A DNA stretch of 64,000 nucleotides from Chitinophagaceae bacterium. Its GTDB lineage: Bacteria; Bacteroidota; Bacteroidia; Chitinophagales; Chitinophagaceae. A model generated the notes under the pieces. That model saw only the letters and a program-made list of their open reading frames with translations, ran no database searches and was not told where the DNA came from. This document shows, one piece after another, positions 44,251-52,819 of the stretch (its first letter is position 1; each line of letters opens with the position of its first letter). The translations under genes and the position numbers were made by a program. The stretch is taken from contig SAIW01000006.1 in assembly GCA_004028795.1 (NCBI GenBank), forward strand, positions 186,001 through 250,000, written 5' to 3'.

Positions 44251-44306
44251 TTTTAAACCTCAAACTTTTGAACCCTTAAACCTTAAACTTTTAAACGTTA
44301 AACCTA
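44251..44306 (+). repeat. TTTAAA-rich spacer repeat after the S23 gene
   Basis: Repeats of the AACCTTAAACTTTTAAACGTTAAAC type, ending a few bases before the alpha-E ATG. With 43814-43848 it brackets the S23 gene. Confidence 0.55.
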
Positions 44307-44309
44307 CCG

Positions 44310-45248
44310 ATGTTAAGCAGAATAGCAGACTCAATGTTTTGGTTAAGCCGCTATATGGAACGTAGCGATGGCTTATTAAGAACTGTTCGCACTCATTATA
44401 TTTTAATGTTAGATAAAGGCGTGAATGCACATTTATCCTGGCAGCCGGTTTTAAAAATTTTTACACAGGCAAAAGATGAAATCATCAGTGCTATAAAAGA
44501 TAATTCAGAAGCTTCTTTAGATTATTTATTGTTAGATGGGGAGAATATTAATTCACTGAAAATATTATTTGCAAAAGCAAGAGAAAATGCAAGAGGTGTA
44601 CAAGACCATATTACGAAAGAAGTATGGGAGCATGTGAACTTTATGTATCACTCCATTAATAATTTAGCTCCCGAGCATTTTAATCACACATCAGTTATAG
44701 AAGCTATAGATACACTAACAAACAGTTGTATTTTGTACAATGGTGTTGCAGATACCACAATGCCACGTGGTTTAAGCTGGAATTTTATGAGCTTAGGCAG
44801 ATACATTGAACGCTGTTTATTAACCATAGAATTAAGCGATAAATATTTTTCACTAATTGATTATAACATTGAAGATGAAAAAGATATTCTGCAATGGAGA
44901 CCTTTACTACTCTCACTTTCAGGTTATGAGCTGCATTTAAAAACTTACAGAACAACAACTTACAATTCAAACACATTACATCAGGTATTGTTTAATGAAA
45001 ATTTTACAAGAAGTGTGTTGTATAATTTAATAAGAATAGAAAGATATTTTAGTAAAATAACCAAGCAAGAGCCATCAGAAAAAACAGAAGCTCTTAATAA
45101 AATGTTAGGAAGATTAATCAGTAAAATTAAATACACTGATTTTACTTCGCTCAACCAAAAAACAATGCCTTCTTATTTGAACGATACAAGAAAAGAATTA
45201 GCCAGTTTCAGCAGGCAGTTAGCAGAACAATTCTTTTCTTATTATTAA
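44310..45248 (+). CDS. Alpha-E domain protein (DUF403)
   Basis: A 312-residue all-helical protein of the alpha-E (DUF403) family, which occurs with circularly permuted ATP-grasp proteins and transglutaminases. It starts MLSRIADSMFWLSRYMERSDGLLRTVRTHY, the diagnostic N-terminus with SRIADSLFWL and RY-ER. The middle helix has RGLSWNFMSLGRYIERCLLTIELSDKYFSL, which repeats the same pattern. No catalytic residues are known. Its stop is followed by the transglutaminase gene within ten bases, so the two are co-translated. Confidence 0.93.
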   Translation: MLSRIADSMFWLSRYMERSDGLLRTVRTHYILMLDKGVNAHLSWQPVLKIFTQAKDEIISAIKDNSEASLDYLLLDGENINSLKILFAKARENARGVQDHITKEVWEHVNFMYHSINNLAPEHFNHTSVIEAIDTLTNSCILYNGVADTTMPRGLSWNFMSLGRYIERCLLTIELSDKYFSLIDYNIEDEKDILQWRPLLLSLSGYELHLKTYRTTTYNSNTLHQVLFNENFTRSVLYNLIRIERYFSKITKQEPSEKTEALNKMLGRLISKIKYTDFTSLNQKTMPSYLNDTRKELASFSRQLAEQFFSYY

Positions 45249-45257
45249 TTGAGTTTT

Positions 45258-46208
45258 ATGCCCATTTTCAATATACATCACATTACTAAATACGAGTACG
45301 AGAGGTTGGTGAAAGAGAGTAGTAATGAAATTAAGATTTATCCGTTTGCATGTAATGAACAGGAAGTTTTATTGCATGAAATAAATATCACCAATAATCC
45401 CGATGTACAAGTGTTTACAGATTATTGGGGAAATAAAACAGGCTTATTTAATGTACTTCCGCCGCATAAAGAATTAGTAGTAGAAAGTAAATTAATTATA
45501 CGTACTACTTTATCAGCCCAACATAAAATAAATTTTTACAGTGGCTGGAAAGATCTTGAAAATGAAGTGAATGATAACCTGCATTTATTAGAATTAGCAA
45601 CGGCAGATTTCATAAAATCTCAAGAAAAAATAAATGAAATTATTCAGGCTCTGCAGGCAGGTAATAAAACTATTGCAGGTATTGTAGAAGCTTGCGGCGA
45701 ATATATCTTCAAACAATTCAAATACATTAAGGGCATTACAAGTGTTGAAACAACTGTTGATGAAATTGTAGAAGTAAGAGCAGGAGTTTGTCAGGATTTT
45801 GCTCATGTAATGTTACAGATTTTAAGAACATTAAAAATTCCTTCGCGTTATGTAAGTGGTTATATCTGCCCGAATAAAAACGGTATGCGTGGCGAGGGTG
45901 CAACACATGCCTGGGTAGAAGCTTATATACCGGGTTTCGGTTGGGCAGGTATTGATCCTACAAATAATGTTTGGGTAACCAACAATCATGTTAAACTGGC
46001 TGTGGGAAAGAATTTCAACGATTGTTCTCCGGTTAAGGGCACATTTAAAGGCCCTGCAAGACAAAAATTATCTGTATATGTTTCTATCGGTTATGAAAAT
46101 GGTCATGTATTTGAAGAGATGAACAATGTACAGATGCAATCTCTTCCTACAGATAAGGAAGAACTGTTGATAGATGAAGGCTTTGGTCAACAACAGCAAC
46201 AGCAGTAA
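45258..46208 (+). CDS. Transglutaminase-like cysteine protease/transferase
   Basis: A 316-residue protein with an N-terminal bacterial transglutaminase-associated region (FNIHHITKYEYERLVKESSNEIKIYPF) and a transglutaminase core. The core holds a Cys in RAGVCQDFAHVMLQILRTLKIPSRYVSGY, a His in ATHAWVEAYIPGFGWAGIDPTNN, and an Asp in that last segment as the triad. It ends in a Gln-rich tail (GFGQQQQQQ). A TTG at 45249 is in frame, but I take the ATG at 45258. As the third member of the ATP-grasp/alpha-E/transglutaminase set it may hydrolyse or re-form the amide bonds made by the ATP-grasp partner. Confidence 0.9.
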   Translation: MPIFNIHHITKYEYERLVKESSNEIKIYPFACNEQEVLLHEINITNNPDVQVFTDYWGNKTGLFNVLPPHKELVVESKLIIRTTLSAQHKINFYSGWKDLENEVNDNLHLLELATADFIKSQEKINEIIQALQAGNKTIAGIVEACGEYIFKQFKYIKGITSVETTVDEIVEVRAGVCQDFAHVMLQILRTLKIPSRYVSGYICPNKNGMRGEGATHAWVEAYIPGFGWAGIDPTNNVWVTNNHVKLAVGKNFNDCSPVKGTFKGPARQKLSVYVSIGYENGHVFEEMNNVQMQSLPTDKEELLIDEGFGQQQQQQ

Positions 46209-46267
46209 AGTTTAATCAAAATTGCCAACTCCGTTTTTTATTGCATATTGCAATTCAAATTGGTGAA

Positions 46268-46801
46268 ATGAAAAATTTATTGCCGTATAGAATTATCTCT
46301 TATTTGCTTTTATTAGTAGCTGCGTTATTAAGTATTGCATGCATTCCATTGTTAATTATTGGGTTATTTAATATTCCTTTATTACTTCCAGTATTAATAT
46401 GCGTTTGTATTGTGGTCTACATATTATCAAGTTTTATTTTTCTTGTTAAAACTATTGATTCAAGAAAAGAGCCAAAGCAAAAACTACTTAGAATTATCAA
46501 ATCAACTTCATTAGTTGTTTTGATTTCAAGTATCACATCCGTCATTCAGTATTTGTATATATTGTACAACCCATCATTAGTTGAAGCTATTATTTCACAA
46601 ATGCTCGAATTTCAGAAAAGCATGAGGGCTAATGCAAAAAATCTTGATGCCGATTTAATCAGATCAACAGCTAAAATTTCTATTTACATCGCTATTTTCT
46701 TTTCAACTACACTTATTATTCACGTTTACGAAACATATAAACTTATAAAGCAATACCTTAACGCTGTTAATAATAACAATCAAAATACACCATTGCAATA
46801 A
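46268..46801 (+). CDS. Membrane protein of unknown function
   Basis: A 177-residue product with four hydrophobic segments (about 9-27, 30-52, 73-95 and 140-160), separated by a Lys/Arg-rich loop (SRKEPKQKLLR) and an extended helical region (EFQKSMRANAKNLDADLIR). It looks like an integral inner-membrane protein. I use ATG 46268; a TTG at 46241 is in frame. It ends three bases before rarA and probably shares its transcript, but shows no motif hinting at a function. Confidence 0.7.
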   Translation: MKNLLPYRIISYLLLLVAALLSIACIPLLIIGLFNIPLLLPVLICVCIVVYILSSFIFLVKTIDSRKEPKQKLLRIIKSTSLVVLISSITSVIQYLYILYNPSLVEAIISQMLEFQKSMRANAKNLDADLIRSTAKISIYIAIFFSTTLIIHVYETYKLIKQYLNAVNNNNQNTPLQ

Positions 46802-46804
46802 TAT

Positions 46805-48070
46805 ATGAATAGCTCTGCTCCTTTAGCCGAAAGAATGCGTCCGCAAACATTGGATGATTTGGTAGGGCAGGAACATTTAACAGGCAAAGGAAGTATTTTA
46901 AGAACAGCTATTGAAAACGGTAAAATTCCTTCTATTATTTTATGGGGACCACCCGGCGTTGGTAAAACAACTATTGCCAATATTATTGCACATACATTAT
47001 CAGTTCCTTATTTTCAATTAAGTGCCATCAGTAGCGGTGTTAAAGATGTACGTGAAGTTATTGAACAAGCCAAGCAAACTACGAATGCCATTTTATTTAT
47101 AGATGAAATTCATCGTTTTAATAAAGGCCAGCAAGATGCTTTATTAGGTGCTGTTGAAAAAGGTATCATAACATTAATTGGTGCCACAACAGAAAACCCT
47201 TCGTTCGAAGTTAATTCGGCTTTATTAAGTCGCTGCCAGGTATACGTGCTGAAAGCCTTGCAGGAAAAGGATTTGGTAGCATTAATTCATCATGCAATAG
47301 TAAATGATGTATTATTAAAAGAAAAGAAGATTGAAGTAAAAGAAACAGCAGCATTAATAAATATAAGCGGTGGCGATGCAAGAAAACTATTGAACTTATT
47401 AGAGTTAGTTATTAATGCATCTAATAAAAATGAAACACTAATTACAGATGATTATGTAATGAAAGTTGCTCAGCAAAAAATTGCTTTATACGATAAACAG
47501 GGCGAGCAGCATTACGATATTATTTCAGCATTTATAAAAAGTATTCGCGGCAGCGACCCGAATGCAGCAGTATATTGGTTGGCAAGAATGATTGCAGGCG
47601 GAGAAGATGTAAAATTTATCGCCAGAAGGCTGGTAATATTAGCCAGTGAAGATATTGGCAATGCTAACCCCAATGCTTTATTATTAGCCAATGCCACATT
47701 CGATGCAGTAAATAAAATCGGCTTCCCCGAATCAAAAATTATTTTATCGCAATGTGCCACCTACCTTGCTTCATCGCCTAAAAGCAATGCAGCCGTTATG
47801 GCAATTGGTGATGCAGAAGCATTGGTAAGCTTATACGGAGATTTACCCGTGCCTTTACACATTCGCAATGCTCCAACTAAGTTGATGAAAGATTTAGATT
47901 ACGGAAAAAACTATCAATACTCTCATAACGGCGAAGGCAATTTTATAGAACAGGAATACCTGCCCGAGAAAATTAAAGGGCAAACTTTGTACAAGCCGGG
48001 CAACAATGCCAGAGAAAATGAATTGAGAAATTTTTTAAAACAAAAATGGAAAGAGAAATACGGTTATTAA
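46805..48070 (+). CDS. rarA: Replication-associated recombination protein A (RarA/MgsA)
   Basis: RarA is a AAA+ ATPase that acts at stalled replication forks. The 421-residue protein has Walker A ILWGPPGVGKTTIANII, Walker B AILFIDEIHRFNKGQQDALLGAVE, sensor 1 IGATTENPSFEVN, and RCQVYVLKAL. The C-terminal tetramerisation domain reads KFIARRLVILASEDIGNANPNALLLA, followed by CATYLASSPKSNA. The length is normal (about 420-450). The gene follows a membrane protein and is followed by the acpP promoter region; there is no strong terminator in between. Confidence 0.96.
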   Translation: MNSSAPLAERMRPQTLDDLVGQEHLTGKGSILRTAIENGKIPSIILWGPPGVGKTTIANIIAHTLSVPYFQLSAISSGVKDVREVIEQAKQTTNAILFIDEIHRFNKGQQDALLGAVEKGIITLIGATTENPSFEVNSALLSRCQVYVLKALQEKDLVALIHHAIVNDVLLKEKKIEVKETAALINISGGDARKLLNLLELVINASNKNETLITDDYVMKVAQQKIALYDKQGEQHYDIISAFIKSIRGSDPNAAVYWLARMIAGGEDVKFIARRLVILASEDIGNANPNALLLANATFDAVNKIGFPESKIILSQCATYLASSPKSNAAVMAIGDAEALVSLYGDLPVPLHIRNAPTKLMKDLDYGKNYQYSHNGEGNFIEQEYLPEKIKGQTLYKPGNNARENELRNFLKQKWKEKYGY

Positions 48071-48151
48071 GAGCAAACAATTGCAAAACACCACCTTTAT
48101 AGGCTGTGGAAACAAAAATTAACTAAACTCTTGCTTTTATCTCAAAAACTA

Positions 48152-48159
48152 TATTTTTG
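48152..48159 (+). promoter_or_regulatory. Probable -7 promoter element for acpP (TATTTTTG)
   Basis: TATTTTTG followed by CACCCG fits TAnnTTTG exactly, with a TTG at 48131-48133, 18 bases upstream, in the expected place for the -33 element. The ATG is 24 bases downstream. Confidence 0.6.
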
Positions 48160-48182
48160 CACCCGTAACAAAACTTTTTACA

Positions 48183-48419
48183 ATGTCAGACATCGCTACA
48201 AGAGTGAAAAAAATTATTGTTGACAAGTTGGGCGTAGATGAAGCAGAGGTAACCAATGAAGCATCTTTTACCAACGACCTCGGTGCCGATTCTTTGGATA
48301 CCGTTGAACTAATTATGGAATTCGAAAAAGAATTCAACATCTCTATTCCGGATGAGCAAGCTGAAACTATTACCACTGTTGGTCAGGCTATTGCTTACTT
48401 GGAAGAAAATGCTAAGTAA
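48183..48419 (+). CDS. acpP: Acyl carrier protein
   Basis: AcpP carries growing acyl chains in fatty-acid synthesis. The 78-residue acidic protein has the phosphopantetheine serine S37 in [21 protein letters not shown], in helix II, and the usual acidic helices on both sides. Length is typical. It lies upstream of fabF on the same strand, with an imperfect hairpin between them and a separate promoter for fabF. Confidence 0.97.
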   Translation: MSDIATRVKKIIVDKLGVDEAEVTNEASFTNDLGADSLDTVELIMEFEKEFNISIPDEQAETITTVGQAIAYLEENAK

Positions 48420-48445
48420 TCAACTTCCCCCAAAGGAATAATTTA

Positions 48446-48488
48446 AATCCGTCTTTCTTATGGCAAAATGCTAAAAGAAAGGCGGATT
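48446..48488 (+). terminator. Possible terminator of acpP
   Basis: AATCCGTCTTTCTT pairs with AAGAAAGGCGGATT (one T-G pair) around a 15-base loop. The following sequence is only partly T-rich, so this could also be an attenuating hairpin. Confidence 0.5.
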
Positions 48489-48503
48489 ATCATTACAGGT
48501 ATT

Positions 48504-48511
48504 TATTTTTG
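48504..48511 (+). promoter_or_regulatory. Probable -7 promoter element for fabF (TATTTTTG)
   Basis: TATTTTTG fits TAnnTTTG. The fabF ATG is 107 bases downstream, and the predicted leader contains repeat copy E. Confidence 0.55.
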
Positions 48512-48541
48512 TTGTCTGCTTTCGTGTAAGTATTAAGCTAT

Positions 48542-48604
48542 TGTTGCGTCGCACACTTGTACACCTGTCCGCCTATCGGCAGACATTGTTCAATATTGAG
48601 CAAT
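48542..48604 (+). repeat. Dispersed repeat family 1, copy E (full-length form)
   Basis: GTTGCGTCGCACACTTGTAC, then ACCTGTCCGCCTATCGGCAGAC with an inner hairpin (GCC TATC GGC), then TTGTTCAATATTGAGCAA, an imperfect inverted repeat. This is the most complete copy and the reference for the family. It lies between the fabF promoter box and start codon. Confidence 0.8.
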
Positions 48605-48618
48605 AAAAAAGAAAAAAC

Positions 48619-49872
48619 ATGGAATTAAAAAGAGTAGTTGTTACAGGTATAGGGGCATTAACACCTTTAGGAAATAACTTAGAAGATTATTGGAACAATC
48701 TCGTAAACGGTGTTTCAGGTGCAGCCCCGATAACACACTTCGATGCAAGTAAATTTAAAACACGCTTTGCCTGCGAAGTAAAAAACTTCGATCCCACTTC
48801 ATTTTTAGATAAAAAAGAAGCAAGAAAAATAGACCGCTTTACACAGTTTGCCTTATATGTAAGCGATCAGGCAATGAATGATGCAGGTCTTAACAAGGAA
48901 AACATTAACCCCGATAGAATCGGCGTTGTTTTCGGTAGCGGTATCGGTGGTATATCCACTTTCCAGAATGAGGTAATGGAATTTGCCAAAGGAGATGGCA
49001 CACCACGTTTCAATCCATTCTTCATTCCTAAAATGATATTAGATATTGCAGCGGGTCAAATAAGCATGAGGCATAATTTACGCGGACCCAACTTCGCCGT
49101 TGTTAGTGCCTGTGCCAGCAGCACCAACGCTATTATGGATGCGTTCAATTTAATAAGATTGAATAAAGCAGACATTATTTTAAGCGGAGGAAGCGAAGCA
49201 GTAATTATAGAGTCGGGTGTTGCAGGTTTTAATGCCATGAAAGCCATGAGTGAAAGAAATGATGACCCCGCAACTGCCAGTAGACCTTACGATAAAGACC
49301 GTGATGGTTTTGTAATGGGCGAAGCTGCAGGTATTTTGGTTTTAGAAGAATTAGAACATGCATTAGCAAGAGGTGCCAAAATTTATTGTGAAATTGCCGG
49401 AGCAGGTGCTACCGCAGATGCTAATCATATTACAGCACCACACCCGGAAGGATTAGGTGCAAAAAATGTAATGTTAGCTGCATTGCAGGATGCTGAGATG
49501 AAGCCGGAAGATATTGATTACATTAATACTCATGGAACTTCAACACCATTAGGCGATGGTGCAGAAGTAAAAGCCATTATTGCGGTGTTTGGAGAGCATG
49601 CTTATAATTTAAACATCAGTGCTACGAAATCTATGACAGGCCATTGTTTGGGTGCCGCAGGTGTTATTGAAGCAATTGCCTGTGTGCAAAGTGTGGTGAA
49701 TGATATTGTTCCTCCGACAATCAATCATTTTACAGACGACCCTGAATTAGATCCTAAGCTTAACTTTACTTTTAATACAGCTCAAAAAAGAACTGTTAAC
49801 GCAGCATTAAGTAACACTTTTGGTTTCGGCGGTCATAATGCCTGTGTAATTGTAAAAAAATTTGTAGCTTAA
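48619..49872 (+). CDS. fabF: Beta-ketoacyl-ACP synthase II
   Basis: FabF condenses malonyl-ACP with acyl-ACP in fatty-acid elongation. The 417-residue thiolase-fold protein has catalytic C165 (VVSACASSTNAIMDAF), H305 (INTHGTSTPLGD) and H342 (ATKSMTGHCLGAAG), plus the GFGGHNACVIVKK C-terminus. Length and motifs are those of the KASII type. It is followed after four bases by rnc, so fabF and rnc are almost certainly co-transcribed, as in many bacteria. Confidence 0.97.
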   Translation: MELKRVVVTGIGALTPLGNNLEDYWNNLVNGVSGAAPITHFDASKFKTRFACEVKNFDPTSFLDKKEARKIDRFTQFALYVSDQAMNDAGLNKENINPDRIGVVFGSGIGGISTFQNEVMEFAKGDGTPRFNPFFIPKMILDIAAGQISMRHNLRGPNFAVVSACASSTNAIMDAFNLIRLNKADIILSGGSEAVIIESGVAGFNAMKAMSERNDDPATASRPYDKDRDGFVMGEAAGILVLEELEHALARGAKIYCEIAGAGATADANHITAPHPEGLGAKNVMLAALQDAEMKPEDIDYINTHGTSTPLGDGAEVKAIIAVFGEHAYNLNISATKSMTGHCLGAAGVIEAIACVQSVVNDIVPPTINHFTDDPELDPKLNFTFNTAQKRTVNAALSNTFGFGGHNACVIVKKFVA

Positions 49873-49876
49873 CGCT

Positions 49877-50578
49877 GTGCAGATATTAAAAAGATTTTTA
49901 AAAGCTTCATCCTCGTTTGAGAAAAATATTTTCAATGTACTTGGTATAAAGCCGGGTAATATTTTATTGTACAAAACTGCACTAAGCCATCGCTCTGTAA
50001 AAGATAGCCCTGATGCCAATAATGAACGTTTAGAATACTTAGGCGATGCCGTACTGAGTGCTATTGTTGCCGATTATTTATTTAAACGTTACCCGTATAA
50101 AGAAGAAGGCTTTCTTACAGAAATGCGTAGCAAAATGGTTAACAGGCAAAAGCTGAATGATATTGCTGTAAAAATGGGTATTAAAAAAATTGCTCTGTAT
50201 AATAAGTTTGATAATGCTTTAAAAAACAGCCAGATTTTCGGTAATGCCTTAGAAGCTATTGTTGGAGCAGTTTATTTAGATAAAGGTTATGCAAAAACAC
50301 AGAAATGGGTTTTAAAAACAATTGTAATTCCGCATATGTTTTTAGACGACCTTGAGTTGATTGATATTAATTTGAAAAATAAATTAATAGGTTGGGCAAG
50401 TAAAAACGGAAGAGCTTTATCATTCGATTTAGCTGATGAAAAATTTGAAGGAGGCAGAAGATTATTTACTATTAATGCAGTATTAGACGGCGATATTCTC
50501 TCTCAGGGAAAAGGTTATAATAAAAAAGATGCAAGTCAGTTAGCTGCACAAAATGCAATTACCAAGCTTGGTATTTAA
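49877..50578 (+). CDS. rnc: Ribonuclease III
   Basis: RNase III cleaves double-stranded RNA in rRNA and mRNA processing. The 233-residue protein has the catalytic motif ERLEYLGDAVLSAIVADYLF at about 50-69, a DxxE in FGNALEAIVGAVYLDKGY, and a C-terminal dsRNA-binding domain (about 163-233, with GYNKKDASQLAAQNAITKLGI). The start is a GTG (49877), needed to keep the conserved first helix; no ATG precedes the catalytic core closely enough. The stop codon is immediately followed by the stop codon of the convergent epimerase gene. Confidence 0.93.
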   Translation: MQILKRFLKASSSFEKNIFNVLGIKPGNILLYKTALSHRSVKDSPDANNERLEYLGDAVLSAIVADYLFKRYPYKEEGFLTEMRSKMVNRQKLNDIAVKMGIKKIALYNKFDNALKNSQIFGNALEAIVGAVYLDKGYAKTQKWVLKTIVIPHMFLDDLELIDINLKNKLIGWASKNGRALSFDLADEKFEGGRRLFTINAVLDGDILSQGKGYNKKDASQLAAQNAITKLGI

Positions 50579-50980
50579 TCAAACAATGCTTTGGCACAAT
50601 TCAATTAAAACGCCGTCAGTATTTTTAGGATGAACAAAGCAAACCAATTTATTATCAGCCCCGCGTTTGGGAGTTTCATTCAATAAAATAAAGCCTTCAT
50701 TCTTAAGTCGTTGCATTTCCGCCTCAATATCATTGGTTTCAAAAGCAATATGGTGTAACCCTTCTCCCCTTTTTTCAATAAATTTTGCAATAACGCCATC
50801 AGCCTCTGTACTTTCTAATAATTCAATTTTAGTTTCACCCTGTATAAAAAAAGCAGTATTTACTTTTTCTGATGCTACTAATTCTTTTTTATAACAAATA
50901 GTATTCAGTAATTTTTCGTAAAGGCTAATGGACTGAGAAAAATCTTTCACAGCAATACCTATGTGCTCTACTTTAAGCAT
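50579..50980 (-). CDS. Methylmalonyl-CoA epimerase (probable)
   Basis: A 133-residue VOC-fold protein, MLKVEHIGIAVKDFSQSISLYEKLL at the N-terminus, then IELLESTEADGVIAKFIEKRGEGLHHIAFE and NDIEAEMQRLKNEGF, ending LVCFVHPKNTDGVLIELCQ. These match methylmalonyl-CoA epimerase, which interconverts the (S) and (R) isomers in the propionyl-CoA route. The conserved metal ligands (H in VEHIG, H in GLHHIAFE, E in VLIELCQ) are visible. I start at ATG 50980; an upstream in-frame ATG at 51037 would add an unrelated N-terminus. The mutase is not in the window. Confidence 0.88.
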   Translation of the reverse strand: MLKVEHIGIAVKDFSQSISLYEKLLNTICYKKELVASEKVNTAFFIQGETKIELLESTEADGVIAKFIEKRGEGLHHIAFETNDIEAEMQRLKNEGFILLNETPKRGADNKLVCFVHPKNTDGVLIELCQSIV

Positions 50981-51059
50981 AATAATTATTTTTGATTTCG
51001 ATAAGTGGAAAAAGGCTATAAGAGCAGCTTTCAACACAAATTTATGAACCTCTTTCCCG

Positions 51060-51067
51060 TATTTTTG
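51060..51067 (+). promoter_or_regulatory. Probable -7 promoter element for iscS (TATTTTTG)
   Basis: TATTTTTG fits TAnnTTTG exactly; the iscS ATG is 34 bases downstream. Confidence 0.55.
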
Positions 51068-51100
51068 TCTTTGAAAAAACGCTAAAAAACAGTTTATTTT

Positions 51101-52318
51101 ATGTTGAAGCTACCGATTTATTTAGATAATAATGCCACAACTCCGATGGATCCGAGGGTGTTGGAAAGTATGATTCCGTATTTTACAGAACATTTTGGCA
51201 ATGCTGCAAGCCGTAATCATCCTTTTGGTTGGGAAGCAGAAGAAGCTGTTGATTATGCAAGAGAACAAGTAGCTAAATTAATAGGTGCAGACCCCAAAGA
51301 AATTATATTTACTTCAGGTGCAACAGAAGGCGATAACCTTGCTATAAAAGGTGTTTTTGAAATGTATGCATCAAAAGGTAATCACATTATAACTGCAAAT
51401 ACAGAACATAAAGCTGTATTAGATACCTGCAAACACATTGAAAAATTAGGTGGCGAAGTAACTTATTTGAATGTAAAAGCAGATGGCTTAATTGATTTAA
51501 AAGAATTAGAAGCAGCCATTAAACCAACTACTATTTTAATAGCTATCATGTATGCCAATAATGAAATTGGTGTTATTCAACCTGTAAAAGAAATTTCAAC
51601 CATAGCTAAAAAGCATGGTGTTTTATTTTTTACAGATGCTACACAGGCAGTTGGTAAAATTCCTGTTGATGTTATTAAAGATGGTATAGACCTTTTAACC
51701 TTTACAGGCCACAAAATGTATGGCCCTAAAGGAATTGGTGCTTTATATGTTCGCCGCAAAAACCCTCGTGTAAAAGTTACTGCTCAAATGGATGGCGGCG
51801 GCCATGAACGCGGTATGAGAAGCGGAACTTTAAATGTTCCCGGCATTGTGGGTTTTGGTAAAGCCTGTGAACTATGCAGATTAGAAATGGAAGAAGATAC
51901 CAAACGTATCAGTAAACTTCGCGATAAATTAGAAAATGCATTATTGCAATTAGAAGAAGCTTATGTAAACGGAAGCAGAGAGCATCGTTTACCGCATGTA
52001 TCAAATATTTCTTTTAAGTATGTTGAAGGTGAAGGTTTAATGATGGGCTTTAATAAGAATATTGCATTAAGTTCGGGTTCTGCCTGTACTTCAGCTTCTC
52101 TTGAACCAAGTTATGTATTAAAAGCTTTGGGTTTAGGTGATGATTTAGCTCATAGTTCTTTACGTTTTGGTTTAAGTCGTTTTACAACAGAAGAGCAGAT
52201 TGACTACACGATAAAAGCAATCAGTGAAACTGTTTTAAAATTAAGAGAAATGAGCCCGCTATGGGAAATGTATAAAGAAGGTATTGATTTGAATACTATT
52301 GAATGGGCACATCATTAA
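51101..52318 (+). CDS. iscS: Cysteine desulfurase
   Basis: IscS takes sulfur from L-cysteine and delivers it for Fe-S clusters and thiolated tRNA. The 405-residue PLP enzyme has the PLP lysine K205 in [15 protein letters not shown], the PLP-binding [11 protein letters not shown] and [12 protein letters not shown] segments, and the mobile-loop catalytic C329 in [22 protein letters not shown]. It belongs to the IscS/NifS type rather than SufS. It is first in the isc set, followed by iscU after 81 bases and iscA. Confidence 0.96.
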   Translation: MLKLPIYLDNNATTPMDPRVLESMIPYFTEHFGNAASRNHPFGWEAEEAVDYAREQVAKLIGADPKEIIFTSGATEGDNLAIKGVFEMYASKGNHIITANTEHKAVLDTCKHIEKLGGEVTYLNVKADGLIDLKELEAAIKPTTILIAIMYANNEIGVIQPVKEISTIAKKHGVLFFTDATQAVGKIPVDVIKDGIDLLTFTGHKMYGPKGIGALYVRRKNPRVKVTAQMDGGGHERGMRSGTLNVPGIVGFGKACELCRLEMEEDTKRISKLRDKLENALLQLEEAYVNGSREHRLPHVSNISFKYVEGEGLMMGFNKNIALSSGSACTSASLEPSYVLKALGLGDDLAHSSLRFGLSRFTTEEQIDYTIKAISETVLKLREMSPLWEMYKEGIDLNTIEWAHH

Positions 52319-52399
52319 AAAAAGTACATAGAGTAAATAAAGTAGCTAAATGTTATAGTTATTTACTTTATAAACATTATAAACTTAAAACTTAATATT

Positions 52400-52819
52400 A
52401 TGGCATACTCAGAAAAAGTAATTGACCACTACAATAATCCAAAAAATGTGGGAACGCTTGATAAAGCAAGTAAGAGCGTTGGTACAGGTTTAGTTGGTGC
52501 ACCTGAATGCGGCGACGTTATGCGTTTGCAGATTGAAGTTGATGAAGCAACAGGTGTTATTAAAGATGCTAAATTTAAAACATTCGGTTGCGGTTCTGCT
52601 ATTGCATCTTCTTCTTTAGCAACAGAATGGTTAAAAGGTAAATCTGTTGATGAAGCGGTTAAGATTGATAATATGGATATTGTTGAAGAATTAAATCTTC
52701 CTCCTGTAAAAATTCACTGTTCTGTTTTAGCAGAAGATGCTATTAAAGCAGCTATTAATGATTACAGAAAGAAAAACGGTTTGGAAGAATTAGTGTTTGA
52801 AGAGAAAGGAGTTCATTAA
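52400..52819 (+). CDS. iscU: Iron-sulfur cluster scaffold IscU
   Basis: IscU holds the nascent cluster between IscS and recipient proteins. The 139-residue protein has the three ligand cysteines C37 (GAPECGDVM), C64 (TFGCGSAIASSS) and C107 (KIHCSVLAEDAI), with D39 and H106 nearby and the LPPVKIHC segment that binds the HscA chaperone. Length is typical. Its stop codon is directly followed by the GC-rich element that runs into iscA. Confidence 0.96.
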   Translation: MAYSEKVIDHYNNPKNVGTLDKASKSVGTGLVGAPECGDVMRLQIEVDEATGVIKDAKFKTFGCGSAIASSSLATEWLKGKSVDEAVKIDNMDIVEELNLPPVKIHCSVLAEDAIKAAINDYRKKNGLEELVFEEKGVH

